Source: Flavitalea plasmicola
GTDB lineage: Bacteria; Bacteroidota; Bacteroidia; Chitinophagales; Chitinophagaceae
Assembly (NCBI RefSeq): GCF_030546645.1
Contig: NZ_JAUOTO010000002.1
Coordinates: 806,001 to 870,000, forward strand
Reading direction: 5' to 3'
DNA length: 64,000 bases
Shown here: positions 8,066 through 16,676 of the stretch, one piece after another
Position numbering within the stretch: the first letter of the stretch is position 1
Layout: each line of letters begins with the position of its first letter
Notes under the pieces: model-generated
What the model was told of the DNA's origin: nothing
Seen by the model: the letters and a program-made list of their open reading frames with translations, nothing else
Database searches by the model: none
Made by a program: the position numbers and the translations under genes

Positions 8066-8715
8066 TACGCTGCGGTAAATCGTTGCCGGATATGCCGGGG
8101 ATTTTCCAGTTCATCGACGATGGCCACGGCCTGATCTTCCACGGAGATGATGCTTTTGCCATCCTTGTCAAACACAGGCTGATCGAGACCTGTACGATAG
8201 ACGCCCCTGCGTTTGCCTGAAGTGCCGGCATTCATGAGGATGGCGGGACTAAAGAAAGTCCATTCCAGCTCCTGCTCTTTTTTCAATATGTTGAGGTAAT
8301 CCCTTACTGCGGATGCGGCATCTTTGAATGCTGCGGGAAAATCCGGCTGGTCCACCAGCTGCCGGCCGGGCGCGATCTCCAGGCTGCCGCCGCCGCCGGA
8401 GACGATGAACCTTTTTACCCCGGACTTTTTCACGCCTGCCTGGATAGCCTGTGCGCCTGCAAGATAATCTTGGTAGATGTTGGGATCGGACCATCCCGGG
8501 TTATAGGCGCTGATCACGGCATCCTGCCCTTTTACCAGGGCTGCTATAAAGTTCTCGTCCATTACATCCCCTGCCTTCATCGAAAGACCCGGGTGCCGGA
8601 AACCCAGTTTTTCCGGATGACGTGCGATACCAATCACCATATGATCCCGATCCAATAATTCATGGAGGATGGCCTTGCCTACAAAGCCTGTGGCCCCGAT
8701 TACAGCTACTTTCAT
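8062..8715 (-). CDS. NAD(P)-binding atypical short-chain dehydrogenase (NmrA/YwnB-like)
   Basis: This 217-residue Rossmann protein starts MKVAVIGATGFVGKAIL, the GATGxxG nucleotide motif of the atypical SDR (SDR_a5, NAD(P)H-binding) group. Other landmarks are KGQDAVISAYNPG and RFIVSGGGGSLEIAPG. The group includes NADPH sensors, quinone or flavin reductases and proteins of unknown role. There is no YxxxK pair in the usual place, so classical dehydrogenase activity is doubtful. It stands alone, tail to tail with the LacI gene, with a 4-base overlap of the two 3' ends. Confidence 0.82.
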   Translation of the reverse strand: MKVAVIGATGFVGKAILHELLDRDHMVIGIARHPEKLGFRHPGLSMKAGDVMDENFIAALVKGQDAVISAYNPGWSDPNIYQDYLAGAQAIQAGVKKSGVKRFIVSGGGGSLEIAPGRQLVDQPDFPAAFKDAASAVRDYLNILKKEQELEWTFFSPAILMNAGTSGKRRGVYRTGLDQPVFDKDGKSIISVEDQAVAIVDELENPRHIRQRFTAAY

Positions 8716-8760
8716 AGAAATGTAATATAATGTAATGGTAGTGAAAAGTTATTATCGGCT

Positions 8761-10440
8761 TTACCAATCCCACCTCAATAAAGACACGGCATGGGCAGGC
8801 AGTGAAAAAGAAACGGAGGCCTCTCCCTTCTCCGGCACCCGCACCCGCTGCGGATCTCCCAATGCCGCAAGCGCTCCTGCCTTTTCCAGCCGCCTGCGGG
8901 CAGTCCCGTCAATGGATGAAGGGGACCCCATTTGCCGCCATACCTCATACGCATTGCTATGCGTTCCATCGATGCGAAAATGCCGGAAACGCGCCATTCC
9001 GGACGGCAGGTGAGTGACCAGCACATGCATGCCGACGCTATCGCCGGGTAGATCATCATCCGTATAGTTCCATACCATCACCGTCAATTGCCGCGCGCCC
9101 GCCACCGCAAGGGCATGAATGTCCGTCCGGCCTCCCTGTACGTTGCTTTTCATCATACTGTCCAGGGGGATGACTGAAGGATTGTCTACGGGGATCCGCC
9201 GGCCGGGCATCATCCCATACATGCGGAAAACATTCAACACCGGCTTATCGACCCCATTGGTAGCCAGGTCCCGGAAACCATCAAACCATCTCTGTCCTTC
9301 GAATTCGAACGACCAGCTCATGGCCCCCCTGAGGTTCACATGGTAACGTTCCGCCAGATCATAGATCCGTGCGAAGCTGGCGGCCGTATAGCTGGAGTAC
9401 ATCGTACCGTTGCGATAGGCATTCTCCGGGTTGGTGCTCATCCCGCAGGCTGCGCAACCTTCGGGGTCACATTCTGTAATATAGATAGGCAGTTCCTTAA
9501 AAATGCTGCTGCTGACGATGGAAAATCCCCTGGCGACGTCTCCCAGCTGAGGACTCATGTTCATACGCACGTGTCCGTCCACCAGCCGGGGACTGCCTTT
9601 GGCATGAAAGCTGATGAAATCCAGGGGCGCGCCTTTTTTGCCTGTGGCGTAGTTCGTTCCCCCCGTGCAGTGGGCCAGGAAATCCTGCAGCCAGCCGGCA
9701 GCTTTATCCCAGCCCGGGCCCGTGGTTGCCGGACCGCCGATGCGGGCAGAGGGCAAAGCCCTTTTGACGGCGTCGGCCGCAAAATCGTACAATGAAAAAT
9801 AGTCTTCCCGGCTGCCTTTCCAATAGCCGATGTTGGGCTCGTTCCAAACTTCCCACAGCCAGGAGCCCACTTCCTTTTCTCCGTAACGTCGTACTGAATG
9901 AAGCACCCACTGATATACCAGCTCACCCCATTTCTTGTAGTCATTGGGCGGATAGGCCCAGCCGGTATACACGCTGTCATAAGGTACGCCCGGCTTCCAG
10001 TGATGACGATAGGGCTGCGGATGCGTGGACAAGGCTTCGGGCATAAAGCCTATTTCAGCCAGGGGCCGCATGCCTCGCCGGACATAGGTATCGAAGATGC
10101 TGTCCACGATATGCCAGTCATAGACCGGATGTCCCTGCCCATCTTCGGTGTATGCATTGGTAGAACCCCATTTCAGGGCGGGCGTGCCATCTCCCGTGGT
10201 CAGCAGGTTGTGACACCGTACATAGACAGGAACAGTGCTGAGGGCCGCCAGCTCGGACAGCAGTTTTTTTCCGTCGGGCTGGTACGTGTAGTTCGGCTCA
10301 TCATAACCAAAATACGCCCAGACAGGAAGCAGGGAATCGCCCTGCCTGCGATAGTCGAGGGTAATCTGCCGCGGGGACTGGCCCCGGGCTGGCGACAGTG
10401 AAAGGAGCATCAGGCTCAACCAGTATAATGAGGTCCTCAT
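8761..10440 (-). CDS. Secreted GH39 beta-xylosidase-like glycoside hydrolase
   Basis: This 559-residue enzyme has a signal peptide (MRTSLYWLSLMLLSLSPARG) and a GH39 (beta/alpha)8 barrel. The acid/base glutamate is E201 in WEVWNEPN and the nucleophile is E323 in YITECDPEG. The family includes xylan 1,4-beta-xylosidases and alpha-L-iduronidases. The general fold, ending in a beta-sandwich, fits a retaining xylosidase acting on xylo-oligosaccharides in the periplasm. The ATG at 10440 is preferred because it places the signal peptide at the N-terminus. The gene is single, between the SDR-like gene and the divergent efflux operon. Iduronidase activity cannot be excluded, given the glycosaminoglycan lyase elsewhere in the window. 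Confidence 0.85.
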   Translation of the reverse strand: MRTSLYWLSLMLLSLSPARGQSPRQITLDYRRQGDSLLPVWAYFGYDEPNYTYQPDGKKLLSELAALSTVPVYVRCHNLLTTGDGTPALKWGSTNAYTEDGQGHPVYDWHIVDSIFDTYVRRGMRPLAEIGFMPEALSTHPQPYRHHWKPGVPYDSVYTGWAYPPNDYKKWGELVYQWVLHSVRRYGEKEVGSWLWEVWNEPNIGYWKGSREDYFSLYDFAADAVKRALPSARIGGPATTGPGWDKAAGWLQDFLAHCTGGTNYATGKKGAPLDFISFHAKGSPRLVDGHVRMNMSPQLGDVARGFSIVSSSIFKELPIYITECDPEGCAACGMSTNPENAYRNGTMYSSYTAASFARIYDLAERYHVNLRGAMSWSFEFEGQRWFDGFRDLATNGVDKPVLNVFRMYGMMPGRRIPVDNPSVIPLDSMMKSNVQGGRTDIHALAVAGARQLTVMVWNYTDDDLPGDSVGMHVLVTHLPSGMARFRHFRIDGTHSNAYEVWRQMGSPSSIDGTARRRLEKAGALAALGDPQRVRVPEKGEASVSFSLPAHAVSLLRWDW

Positions 10441-10476
10441 GATCACAAGGTAGTAAGGAGTATTGGGATTTTTTGT

Positions 10477-10484
10477 TAACTTTG
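10477..10484 (+). promoter_or_regulatory. Candidate -7 box TAACTTTG
   Basis: TAACTTTG fits the Bacteroidota -7 consensus TAnnTTTG exactly and lies 10 bases before the ATG at 10495. No good -33 TTTG is seen at the usual distance, and the leader would be only a few bases long. The call is weak. Confidence 0.3.
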
Positions 10485-10494
10485 GCGGAGTATT

Positions 10495-10893
10495 ATGCTG
10501 AAAAAGTGGATCTACATATTCACTGCCATTTGCCTCCTCAACATCATCTTCTGTTTTCACGCAGGCGATCTATTGTCAGGCGGGAATGGAAATCCCTGTC
10601 TGGAAGACGGTTATTCCTACGGAGGATCAGGCACCCTGCTGGGTTTTCTCGTCTCGCAAATCCAGGATGACGACGATCCCGACTCCGGCAACAAGACGCC
10701 GCTGAAGCTGAAATGCCGGCATGGTCATTTCTTTTCCAGGTTTTTCTCTGTCAGCATACAGGCGCCCATGCAGGCAGCCTATAGCGCTTTATTCACTCCC
10801 GGGAAGACAGCGGTCCAGTATGGCAATTACCAGCCCAGGAAAGCATTCCTTCCCTCTTATTATAATTTTCTCTTCCGGCTCAACCCATTCTGA
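10495..10893 (+). CDS. Small exported protein of unknown function upstream of the efflux operon
   Basis: This is a 132-residue frame with a hydrophobic N-terminal segment (LKKWIYIFTAICLLNIIFCF) that looks like a signal peptide or anchor. The body contains a glycine-rich stretch (GNPCLEDGYSYGGSGTLLG), an acidic turn (QDDDDPDSGNK), CRHGHFFSRFF and an aromatic C-terminus. I do not recognise a family. It is on the same strand as the RND genes and 108 bases upstream of the adaptor. Small exported proteins often precede metal-efflux operons in Bacteroidota, but this one lacks the histidine and cysteine clusters of those. It is plausible as a gene, with no function assigned. Confidence 0.5.
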   Translation: MLKKWIYIFTAICLLNIIFCFHAGDLLSGGNGNPCLEDGYSYGGSGTLLGFLVSQIQDDDDPDSGNKTPLKLKCRHGHFFSRFFSVSIQAPMQAAYSALFTPGKTAVQYGNYQPRKAFLPSYYNFLFRLNPF

Positions 10894-11001
10894 TACGTTG
10901 TAAGTTTCTCCCACTCATTAACGATTACACCAGGATTGCTTTGCTATTTTCTTAGTACGCCTCGCTATTTTTCAAATTTCTCATTCAACGTATTGGTTAT
11001 T

Positions 11002-12120
11002 ATGGCAAAACTTTTATTGTTGGGCTGGCTATTGGTCATTGTGACAAGCCTGACCCAGACAGGATGCAGCTCTTATGGAGCACAGGAAGTAAAGCAGGAC
11101 ACGCTACAGCTGCCTGTCGTGACCCTTTCCGGCAAAGACACTGTCCTGCAGACAGCTTACGTCGCCGATATACAGGCTGTAAAAAATATAGAAATAAGGG
11201 CCAGGGTGAAAGGGTTCCTGGAAGCTATCTACATGGACGAAGGCAAGGCAGTGAAGAAAGGCCAGCTGCTGTTCAAGATCAACGATGACGAGTACAAGAC
11301 GGGGCTTTCGAAGGCCCGCGCCGCACTCCAGAATGCCGAAGCGGCGGCCCGCGCTACCCAGCTGGAGGTGGAACGGGTGCAATTACTGGTAGACCGTCAC
11401 GTGGTGGTCCCTTCCGAGCTGGAAGTGGCAAAGGCCCGACTGGCGGCCGATAAAGCGAATATTGAAGAAGCACGCTCCGCCGTCACCAGCGCCGAAAATC
11501 ATCTTTCCTATACTTCCGTCCGGGCTCCTTTCGACGGCATCATCGACCGGATCCCGCTGAAACCGGGCAGCCTCATCGATGAAGGAACGTTGCTCACCAG
11601 CCTCAGCGATATCAGCGCTATGTATGCCTATTTCAGTTTTCCCGAGAACGAATACCTGCAATACCAGCGCACCCGCGGACTGTCGGAACAAAAGAGCAGC
11701 GACGAGGTGAAGCTGGTGCTCTCCGATGGCAGCAACTATCCTTACAGCGGCAGGATCGAAACGGTGGAGGGAGAGATCGAACAGACCACTGGTTCCATCG
11801 ACTTCAGGGCCCGATTCCCTAACCCCCAGCAGCTGCTGCGACATGGCGCCACGGCCAAATTGTATATCTCCACCCGGGCCGACAGCGTACTCCTTGTGCC
11901 ACAGCGTTCGGTGTTCGACATCCAGGACAAAAGCTATGTCTACCTGGTGGGACCCGACAACAGGCTGCGCATGCAAAGCTTCGTGCCACTTACCCGGTTC
12001 TCTCATTATTACATTGTCAAACAAGGACTCCAGCCTTCGGACAAAATACTCTACGAAGGCGCCCAGAATGTGCGGGAAGGCATGATCATCAAGCCCAGGC
12101 CCGCTAATATCAACCTATAA
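11002..12120 (+). CDS. RND efflux periplasmic adaptor (membrane fusion protein)
   Basis: This 372-residue lipoprotein is the periplasmic adaptor of a tripartite multidrug efflux pump. The signal ends in a lipobox with C22 (SLTQTGC). After it come a first lipoyl half (IEIRARVKGFLEAIYMDEGKAVKKGQ), an alpha-helical hairpin (about residues 95-165, rich in A, E and K), the second lipoyl half (SYTSVRAPFDGIIDRI), a beta-barrel, and a membrane-proximal domain. The layout matches AcrA/MexA adaptors of the HAE1 class. The ATG at 11002 is chosen because it begins the lipoprotein signal. The pump gene follows 11 bases later, so the two are one operon. Confidence 0.9.
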   Translation: MAKLLLLGWLLVIVTSLTQTGCSSYGAQEVKQDTLQLPVVTLSGKDTVLQTAYVADIQAVKNIEIRARVKGFLEAIYMDEGKAVKKGQLLFKINDDEYKTGLSKARAALQNAEAAARATQLEVERVQLLVDRHVVVPSELEVAKARLAADKANIEEARSAVTSAENHLSYTSVRAPFDGIIDRIPLKPGSLIDEGTLLTSLSDISAMYAYFSFPENEYLQYQRTRGLSEQKSSDEVKLVLSDGSNYPYSGRIETVEGEIEQTTGSIDFRARFPNPQQLLRHGATAKLYISTRADSVLLVPQRSVFDIQDKSYVYLVGPDNRLRMQSFVPLTRFSHYYIVKQGLQPSDKILYEGAQNVREGMIIKPRPANINL

Positions 12121-12131
12121 CGAAAACTCAC

Positions 12132-15100
12132 ATGTTCAATATATTTATTAAGCGGCCGGTGCTGTCGCTGGTGATCTCTTTGATCATAGTATTGCTGGGG
12201 ATATTGGCGCTGGTGACCTTACCGGTGACACAATTCCCGGATATCGTACCTCCCTCCGTCACTGTGACAGCCAACTATACGGGCGCCAATGCCCAGGTAT
12301 GCGCCAAAGCCGTCGCCATACCACTGGAAAGGGCCATCAACGGGGTGCCGGGCATGACCTATATGTCAACCGTGTGCAGCAATGACGGGCTCACCGTCAT
12401 CAATATCTATTTCAATGTGGACGTGGACCCCGACCGGGCGGCTGTCAGCGTGCAGAACCGTGTCGCCACCGTCATCGACGAGCTGCCGGAAGAAGTGATC
12501 CGGGCCGGCGTAACGACGGAGAAGGAGGTCAACAGCATGCTGATGTACCTGAATATCATGAGCACCGACAGTACACTGGATGAAAAGTTCATTTATAATT
12601 TCACCGACATCAATATTCTCCAGGAGCTGAAAAGGATAGAAGGCGTGGGCCTCGTCGAGATCATGGGAGCCAAGGAATATTCCATGCGCGTGTGGCTGAA
12701 GCCCGACAGGATGGCATCTTATAAAATTTCCACGGATGAGGTGATCGAGGCCATCCGAAATCAGAACGTGGAAGCCGCGCCTGGCAAGACGGGACTGAGC
12801 TCCGACCGGAGTCCCCAGGCCCTCCAATATGTACTGCGCTATACCGGGAAGTTCTACGAGCCGGAGCAATATGAGAATATCGTAGTCAGGGCCGACCACA
12901 ACGGATCGGTGCTCCGGCTGAAGGAGATCGCCGACGTGGAGTTCGGTTCGCTCACCTACAGCATGGTGTCCAATACGGACGGGAGACCTTCCGCATCCAT
13001 CATGATCAAACAAAGGCCGGGATCCAATGCAAGGGAGGTCATCAGCAGCATCAAGGAAAAGATGGCTGAGCTGAAGAAGATCTCCTTTCCGGCCGGGATG
13101 AGCTATAACATCAACTACGACGTATCCCGGTTCCTGGACGCCTCCATCCATGAAGTGCTGCGCACCCTGGTGGAAGCATTCATCCTGGTCTTTATCGTCG
13201 TTTATATATTTCTGCAGGATTTCCGCAGCACACTGATCCCGGCGCTGGCGGTGCCGGTGGCCCTCATTGGGACCTTGTTCTTTATGCAGATGCTGGGGTT
13301 CTCCATCAACCTGCTGACCTTATTCGCGCTGGTGCTGGCCATCGGGATCGTGGTGGACAATGCCATCGTGGTGGTGGAAGCGGTGCATGTGAAGATGCAG
13401 GAAGAGCATATGAATGCAATGGACGCCACCGTCAGTGCTATGAAGGAGATCAGCGGCGCCATCGTAGCCATTACGCTCGTGATGTCGGCCGTTTTCGTAC
13501 CCGTGGCATTCATGTCTGGCCCGGTGGGAGTTTTCTACCGGCAATTTTCCCTGACACTGGCTTTCGCCATCGTCATCTCTGGCATCAACGCCGTCACATT
13601 GACACCCGCGCTTTGCGCCATCCTGTTGAAGCATACGTCCAGCACGGGTAAAAAGAGCCTGCAACAAAGGCTCTTTATGGGATTCAACCGGCGCTATGAA
13701 GCTTTGTCCCGCCGTTATACCGGCCTCATCGGCAGGATTGCCGCCCGGCGCCTGGTAACCATCAGCCTCCTGCTGGCCTTCTTCGTCGCAGCCTGGGGTT
13801 TCAACGCCATTCTGCCTTCCGGATTCATTCCCACCGAGGATCAGGGACAAATACTTGTCAACGTCACGACCCCTCCGGGATCGACGGTGGAGAGGACAGA
13901 AGCCGTCCTCGCCGAAGTGCAGCGTCGCACGAAAAACATTTCCTCCATTGAATCCGTCTCCACTTTGTCAGGTTATTCACTGGTGACGGAGGTCGCAGGC
14001 GCCTCCTATGGCATGGCCATGATCAACCTGAAGGATTGGAGCGAGCGGAAAGAATCCCTGAAGGAGGTGATACACCAGCTTGAACGGAAGACCCATGATA
14101 TCGCCGACGCCTCGATACAGTTCTTTCCACCTCCGACAGTGCCCGGATTCGGGAATGCCAGCGGCTTCGAGATCCAGCTGCTGGATCGCACAGGCGGAGA
14201 GAACCTGGACAGGACCGCCGGGATCGGCAATAAATTCATCAAAGACCTCAACCAATCTCCCGAGATCGAAGGCGCATTCTCCAGCTTCGACCCAACGTTT
14301 CCCCAATACATGATCTCAGTCGACCAGGCTGTCGCGGCACAAAAAGGAATCTCTATCTTCCGTGCGATGGAGACCCTTCAGTCCCTGGTGGGCAGCTACT
14401 ATACTTCCAACTTCATCCGCTTTGGCCAGTTATATAAAGTGATGATCCAGGCATCGCCGGAATACCGGTCCAGGCCGGAAGATGTGCTGCGCATGCAGAT
14501 AAAGAATGACAAGGGCGAGATGGTTCCTTTCGCCACGTTCATCAAAATGGACAGGATACAGGGCCCCGAACAGATCACCCGCTATAATATGTACACCGCG
14601 GCTATGATCACCGGGGATGCAGCCACCGGGTACAGCAGCGGTGACGCCATCAATTCCATCCGCCGCGCAGGTGAACAGCTGCCGAAAGGATATAGTTTCG
14701 CATGGTCGGGCATGACACGCGAACAGATCCTGTCCGGCAACCAGGCGATCTTCATCTTCCTCATCTGCCTGTTGTTCGTCTACCTGCTCCTGGCCGCCCA
14801 GTACGAGAGCTTTTTGCTGCCCATGCCCGTCATCCTTTCTCTCCCCACCGGCATCTTTGGCGCTTTTTTCTTTTTGAAGGTCACGGGTCTGGAGAATAAT
14901 ATCTATGCCCAGGTAGCGCTGGTAATGCTGATCGGGCTATTGGGCAAAAATGCCATTCTGATCGTGGAATTCGCCGTCCAACGCCAGAAACAAGGTATAG
15001 CCATCCTCATGGCCGCGGTGGAAGGGGCCCGGTCCAGGTTGCGCCCCATCCTGATGACCTCTTTCGCCTTCATTGCCGGCCTGATCCCCTTATGTATCGC

Positions 15101-16676
15101 CAGCGGAGCGGGCGCCATGGGCAACCGCAGCATCGGCACGGCAGCGGCAGGCGGCATGTTGTTCGGAACGATCTTTGGCCTCATCCTCATTCCCGGGCTG
15201 TATGTGATCTTCGCGACCATCGGCGCGCGGAAGAAGAAGCCGAAAGTTACCCCCGCGGTAGCATTGGTGTTACTGGCCGTGATGCTGGCGCCGGGATGTA
15301 CGTCCTACAAAGCTGTCACGATCACGCCGAAACAGGACCTGCCGGCAACCTATGCGGGCGGCACGGATTCTACGGATATTGCGGCATTGACGCCGGCGAA
15401 GTTCTTTTCAGATCCCTACCTGCTCGATCTGATCGATACAGCCCTGGCGGCCAATCCAGACCTGCAATCGGCCCTGCAAAAGATAGAGGTGGCGGGGGCC
15501 AACCTGCAGAACAGCCGTTCCAGCCTGCTCCCCGCCCTCAATGCCGAGATCGGCGCCGCCCTGAGAAAATACAGTGACTACACTATGGACGGCGTGGGCA
15601 ACTTCGATACGAATCTCTCCCCTGATATTAATAAGGACCAGCGTATTCCCAACCCTACCCCGGATTATTTCCTGGGATTCAGGAGCGCATGGGAAGTGGA
15701 TCTCTGGGGCAGGCTGCGTAGCCGCAAAGCAGCGGCCCTGTCAAGGTTCCTGGCCAGCAGGGAAGGTTACAGGATGGTAGTCACCGAACTGGTGTCACAG
15801 GTGGCTACTTTATACTACAAGCTTCTGGCGCTGGACAGACAGCAGCGTATAGTCCGTAAGAATATCCAGCTGCAGGAAAATGCGTTGGAGATCGTCAAGG
15901 CCCAAAAGCTGGGAGGAAGGGCTACCGAGCTGGCCGTACAGCAATTCCAGGCGCAGCTGCTGCATACCCGCGGGCTGCTGTACACCACGTCACAGGAGAT
16001 CACGGAGTCGGAGACCGGCCTCAATTTCCTGCTGGGAGGCTATACGCGGAAAATAGACAGGGACACCTCCATCGCCAGTCTACCGTTGCCTGCGACGCTC
16101 CCGGCGGGTATCCCTTCCCAGCTGCTGCTTCATCGCCCTGATGTCCGGGAAGCAGAGGCGCAGCTCCTGGCGGTGAATGCGGATATCCGCGCGGCCAGGG
16201 CAGCTTTCTTCCCTTCATTGAACCTCTCCGCGTATACGGGTTATAACGCTTTTAAAACAGCCCTGCTGTTCAATCCCGGGTCGATAGCCTACGGATTGAC
16301 CGGAGGCCTCACGGCCCCTATATTCAACCGGAGGGCCATCAAGGCTGATTACACCCACAGCATCGCGGAAGGGCGTCAGGCGCTCTATGCTTATCAGAGA
16401 ACGATCCTCACCAGTTTCAGGGAGGTGACCAATAGTTTAAAAGGTATAGAGAATTACAGCAGGTTCTATGAACTAAAACAGGGCGAAGTGGCATCCCTGA
16501 ACAATGCGGTGTCGGTGGCCAATGACCTTTACCTGGTAGGCAGGGCATCCTACCTTGAAGTGATCACTGCCCAGCGAAATGTGCTGGACGCCGAGCTGGA
16601 CATGACCAACGCCAAAGCCAGCGTTTTCCTGCATGCCGTCAATCTGTATCGTAGTGTTGGCGGGGGCTGGCGGTAG
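12132..16676 (+). CDS. RND efflux pump fused to its outer-membrane factor (AcrB-like plus OprM/NodT-like)
   Basis: One frame of 1514 residues encodes two parts of a tripartite pump. Residues 1 to about 1035 are a full HAE1 RND permease with two groups of six membrane helices and two large periplasmic loops. Helix 4 has D409-N410 where AcrB has D407-D408, and K939 in LLGKNAILIVEF matches AcrB K940. From about residue 1034 a positively charged stretch (RKKKPK), a hydrophobic run and a lipobox ending at C1056 (MLAPGC) form a complete lipoprotein signal. Residues 1057-1514 are a NodT-type TolC homologue. In AcrB-type pumps the C-terminus is cytoplasmic, so the buried signal would carry the outer-membrane part into the periplasm, where signal peptidase II could free it. 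The 3' end overlaps the convergent permease gene by 38 bases. Confidence 0.9.
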   Translation: MFNIFIKRPVLSLVISLIIVLLGILALVTLPVTQFPDIVPPSVTVTANYTGANAQVCAKAVAIPLERAINGVPGMTYMSTVCSNDGLTVINIYFNVDVDPDRAAVSVQNRVATVIDELPEEVIRAGVTTEKEVNSMLMYLNIMSTDSTLDEKFIYNFTDINILQELKRIEGVGLVEIMGAKEYSMRVWLKPDRMASYKISTDEVIEAIRNQNVEAAPGKTGLSSDRSPQALQYVLRYTGKFYEPEQYENIVVRADHNGSVLRLKEIADVEFGSLTYSMVSNTDGRPSASIMIKQRPGSNAREVISSIKEKMAELKKISFPAGMSYNINYDVSRFLDASIHEVLRTLVEAFILVFIVVYIFLQDFRSTLIPALAVPVALIGTLFFMQMLGFSINLLTLFALVLAIGIVVDNAIVVVEAVHVKMQEEHMNAMDATVSAMKEISGAIVAITLVMSAVFVPVAFMSGPVGVFYRQFSLTLAFAIVISGINAVTLTPALCAILLKHTSSTGKKSLQQRLFMGFNRRYEALSRRYTGLIGRIAARRLVTISLLLAFFVAAWGFNAILPSGFIPTEDQGQILVNVTTPPGSTVERTEAVLAEVQRRTKNISSIESVSTLSGYSLVTEVAGASYGMAMINLKDWSERKESLKEVIHQLERKTHDIADASIQFFPPPTVPGFGNASGFEIQLLDRTGGENLDRTAGIGNKFIKDLNQSPEIEGAFSSFDPTFPQYMISVDQAVAAQKGISIFRAMETLQSLVGSYYTSNFIRFGQLYKVMIQASPEYRSRPEDVLRMQIKNDKGEMVPFATFIKMDRIQGPEQITRYNMYTAAMITGDAATGYSSGDAINSIRRAGEQLPKGYSFAWSGMTREQILSGNQAIFIFLICLLFVYLLLAAQYESFLLPMPVILSLPTGIFGAFFFLKVTGLENNIYAQVALVMLIGLLGKNAILIVEFAVQRQKQGIAILMAAVEGARSRLRPILMTSFAFIAGLIPLCIASGAGAMGNRSIGTAAAGGMLFGTIFGLILIPGLYVIFATIGARKKKPKVTPAVALVLLAVMLAPGCTSYKAVTITPKQDLPATYAGGTDSTDIAALTPAKFFSDPYLLDLIDTALAANPDLQSALQKIEVAGANLQNSRSSLLPALNAEIGAALRKYSDYTMDGVGNFDTNLSPDINKDQRIPNPTPDYFLGFRSAWEVDLWGRLRSRKAAALSRFLASREGYRMVVTELVSQVATLYYKLLALDRQQRIVRKNIQLQENALEIVKAQKLGGRATELAVQQFQAQLLHTRGLLYTTSQEITESETGLNFLLGGYTRKIDRDTSIASLPLPATLPAGIPSQLLLHRPDVREAEAQLLAVNADIRAARAAFFPSLNLSAYTGYNAFKTALLFNPGSIAYGLTGGLTAPIFNRRAIKADYTHSIAEGRQALYAYQRTILTSFREVTNSLKGIENYSRFYELKQGEVASLNNAVSVANDLYLVGRASYLEVITAQRNVLDAELDMTNAKASVFLHAVNLYRSVGGGWR

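Noticed and set aside
12366-13151. Open frame of 261 codons opposite the RND pump
   Set aside because: Antisense to a conserved periplasmic loop; His/Asp/Val-rich reading typical of a reversed coding strand.
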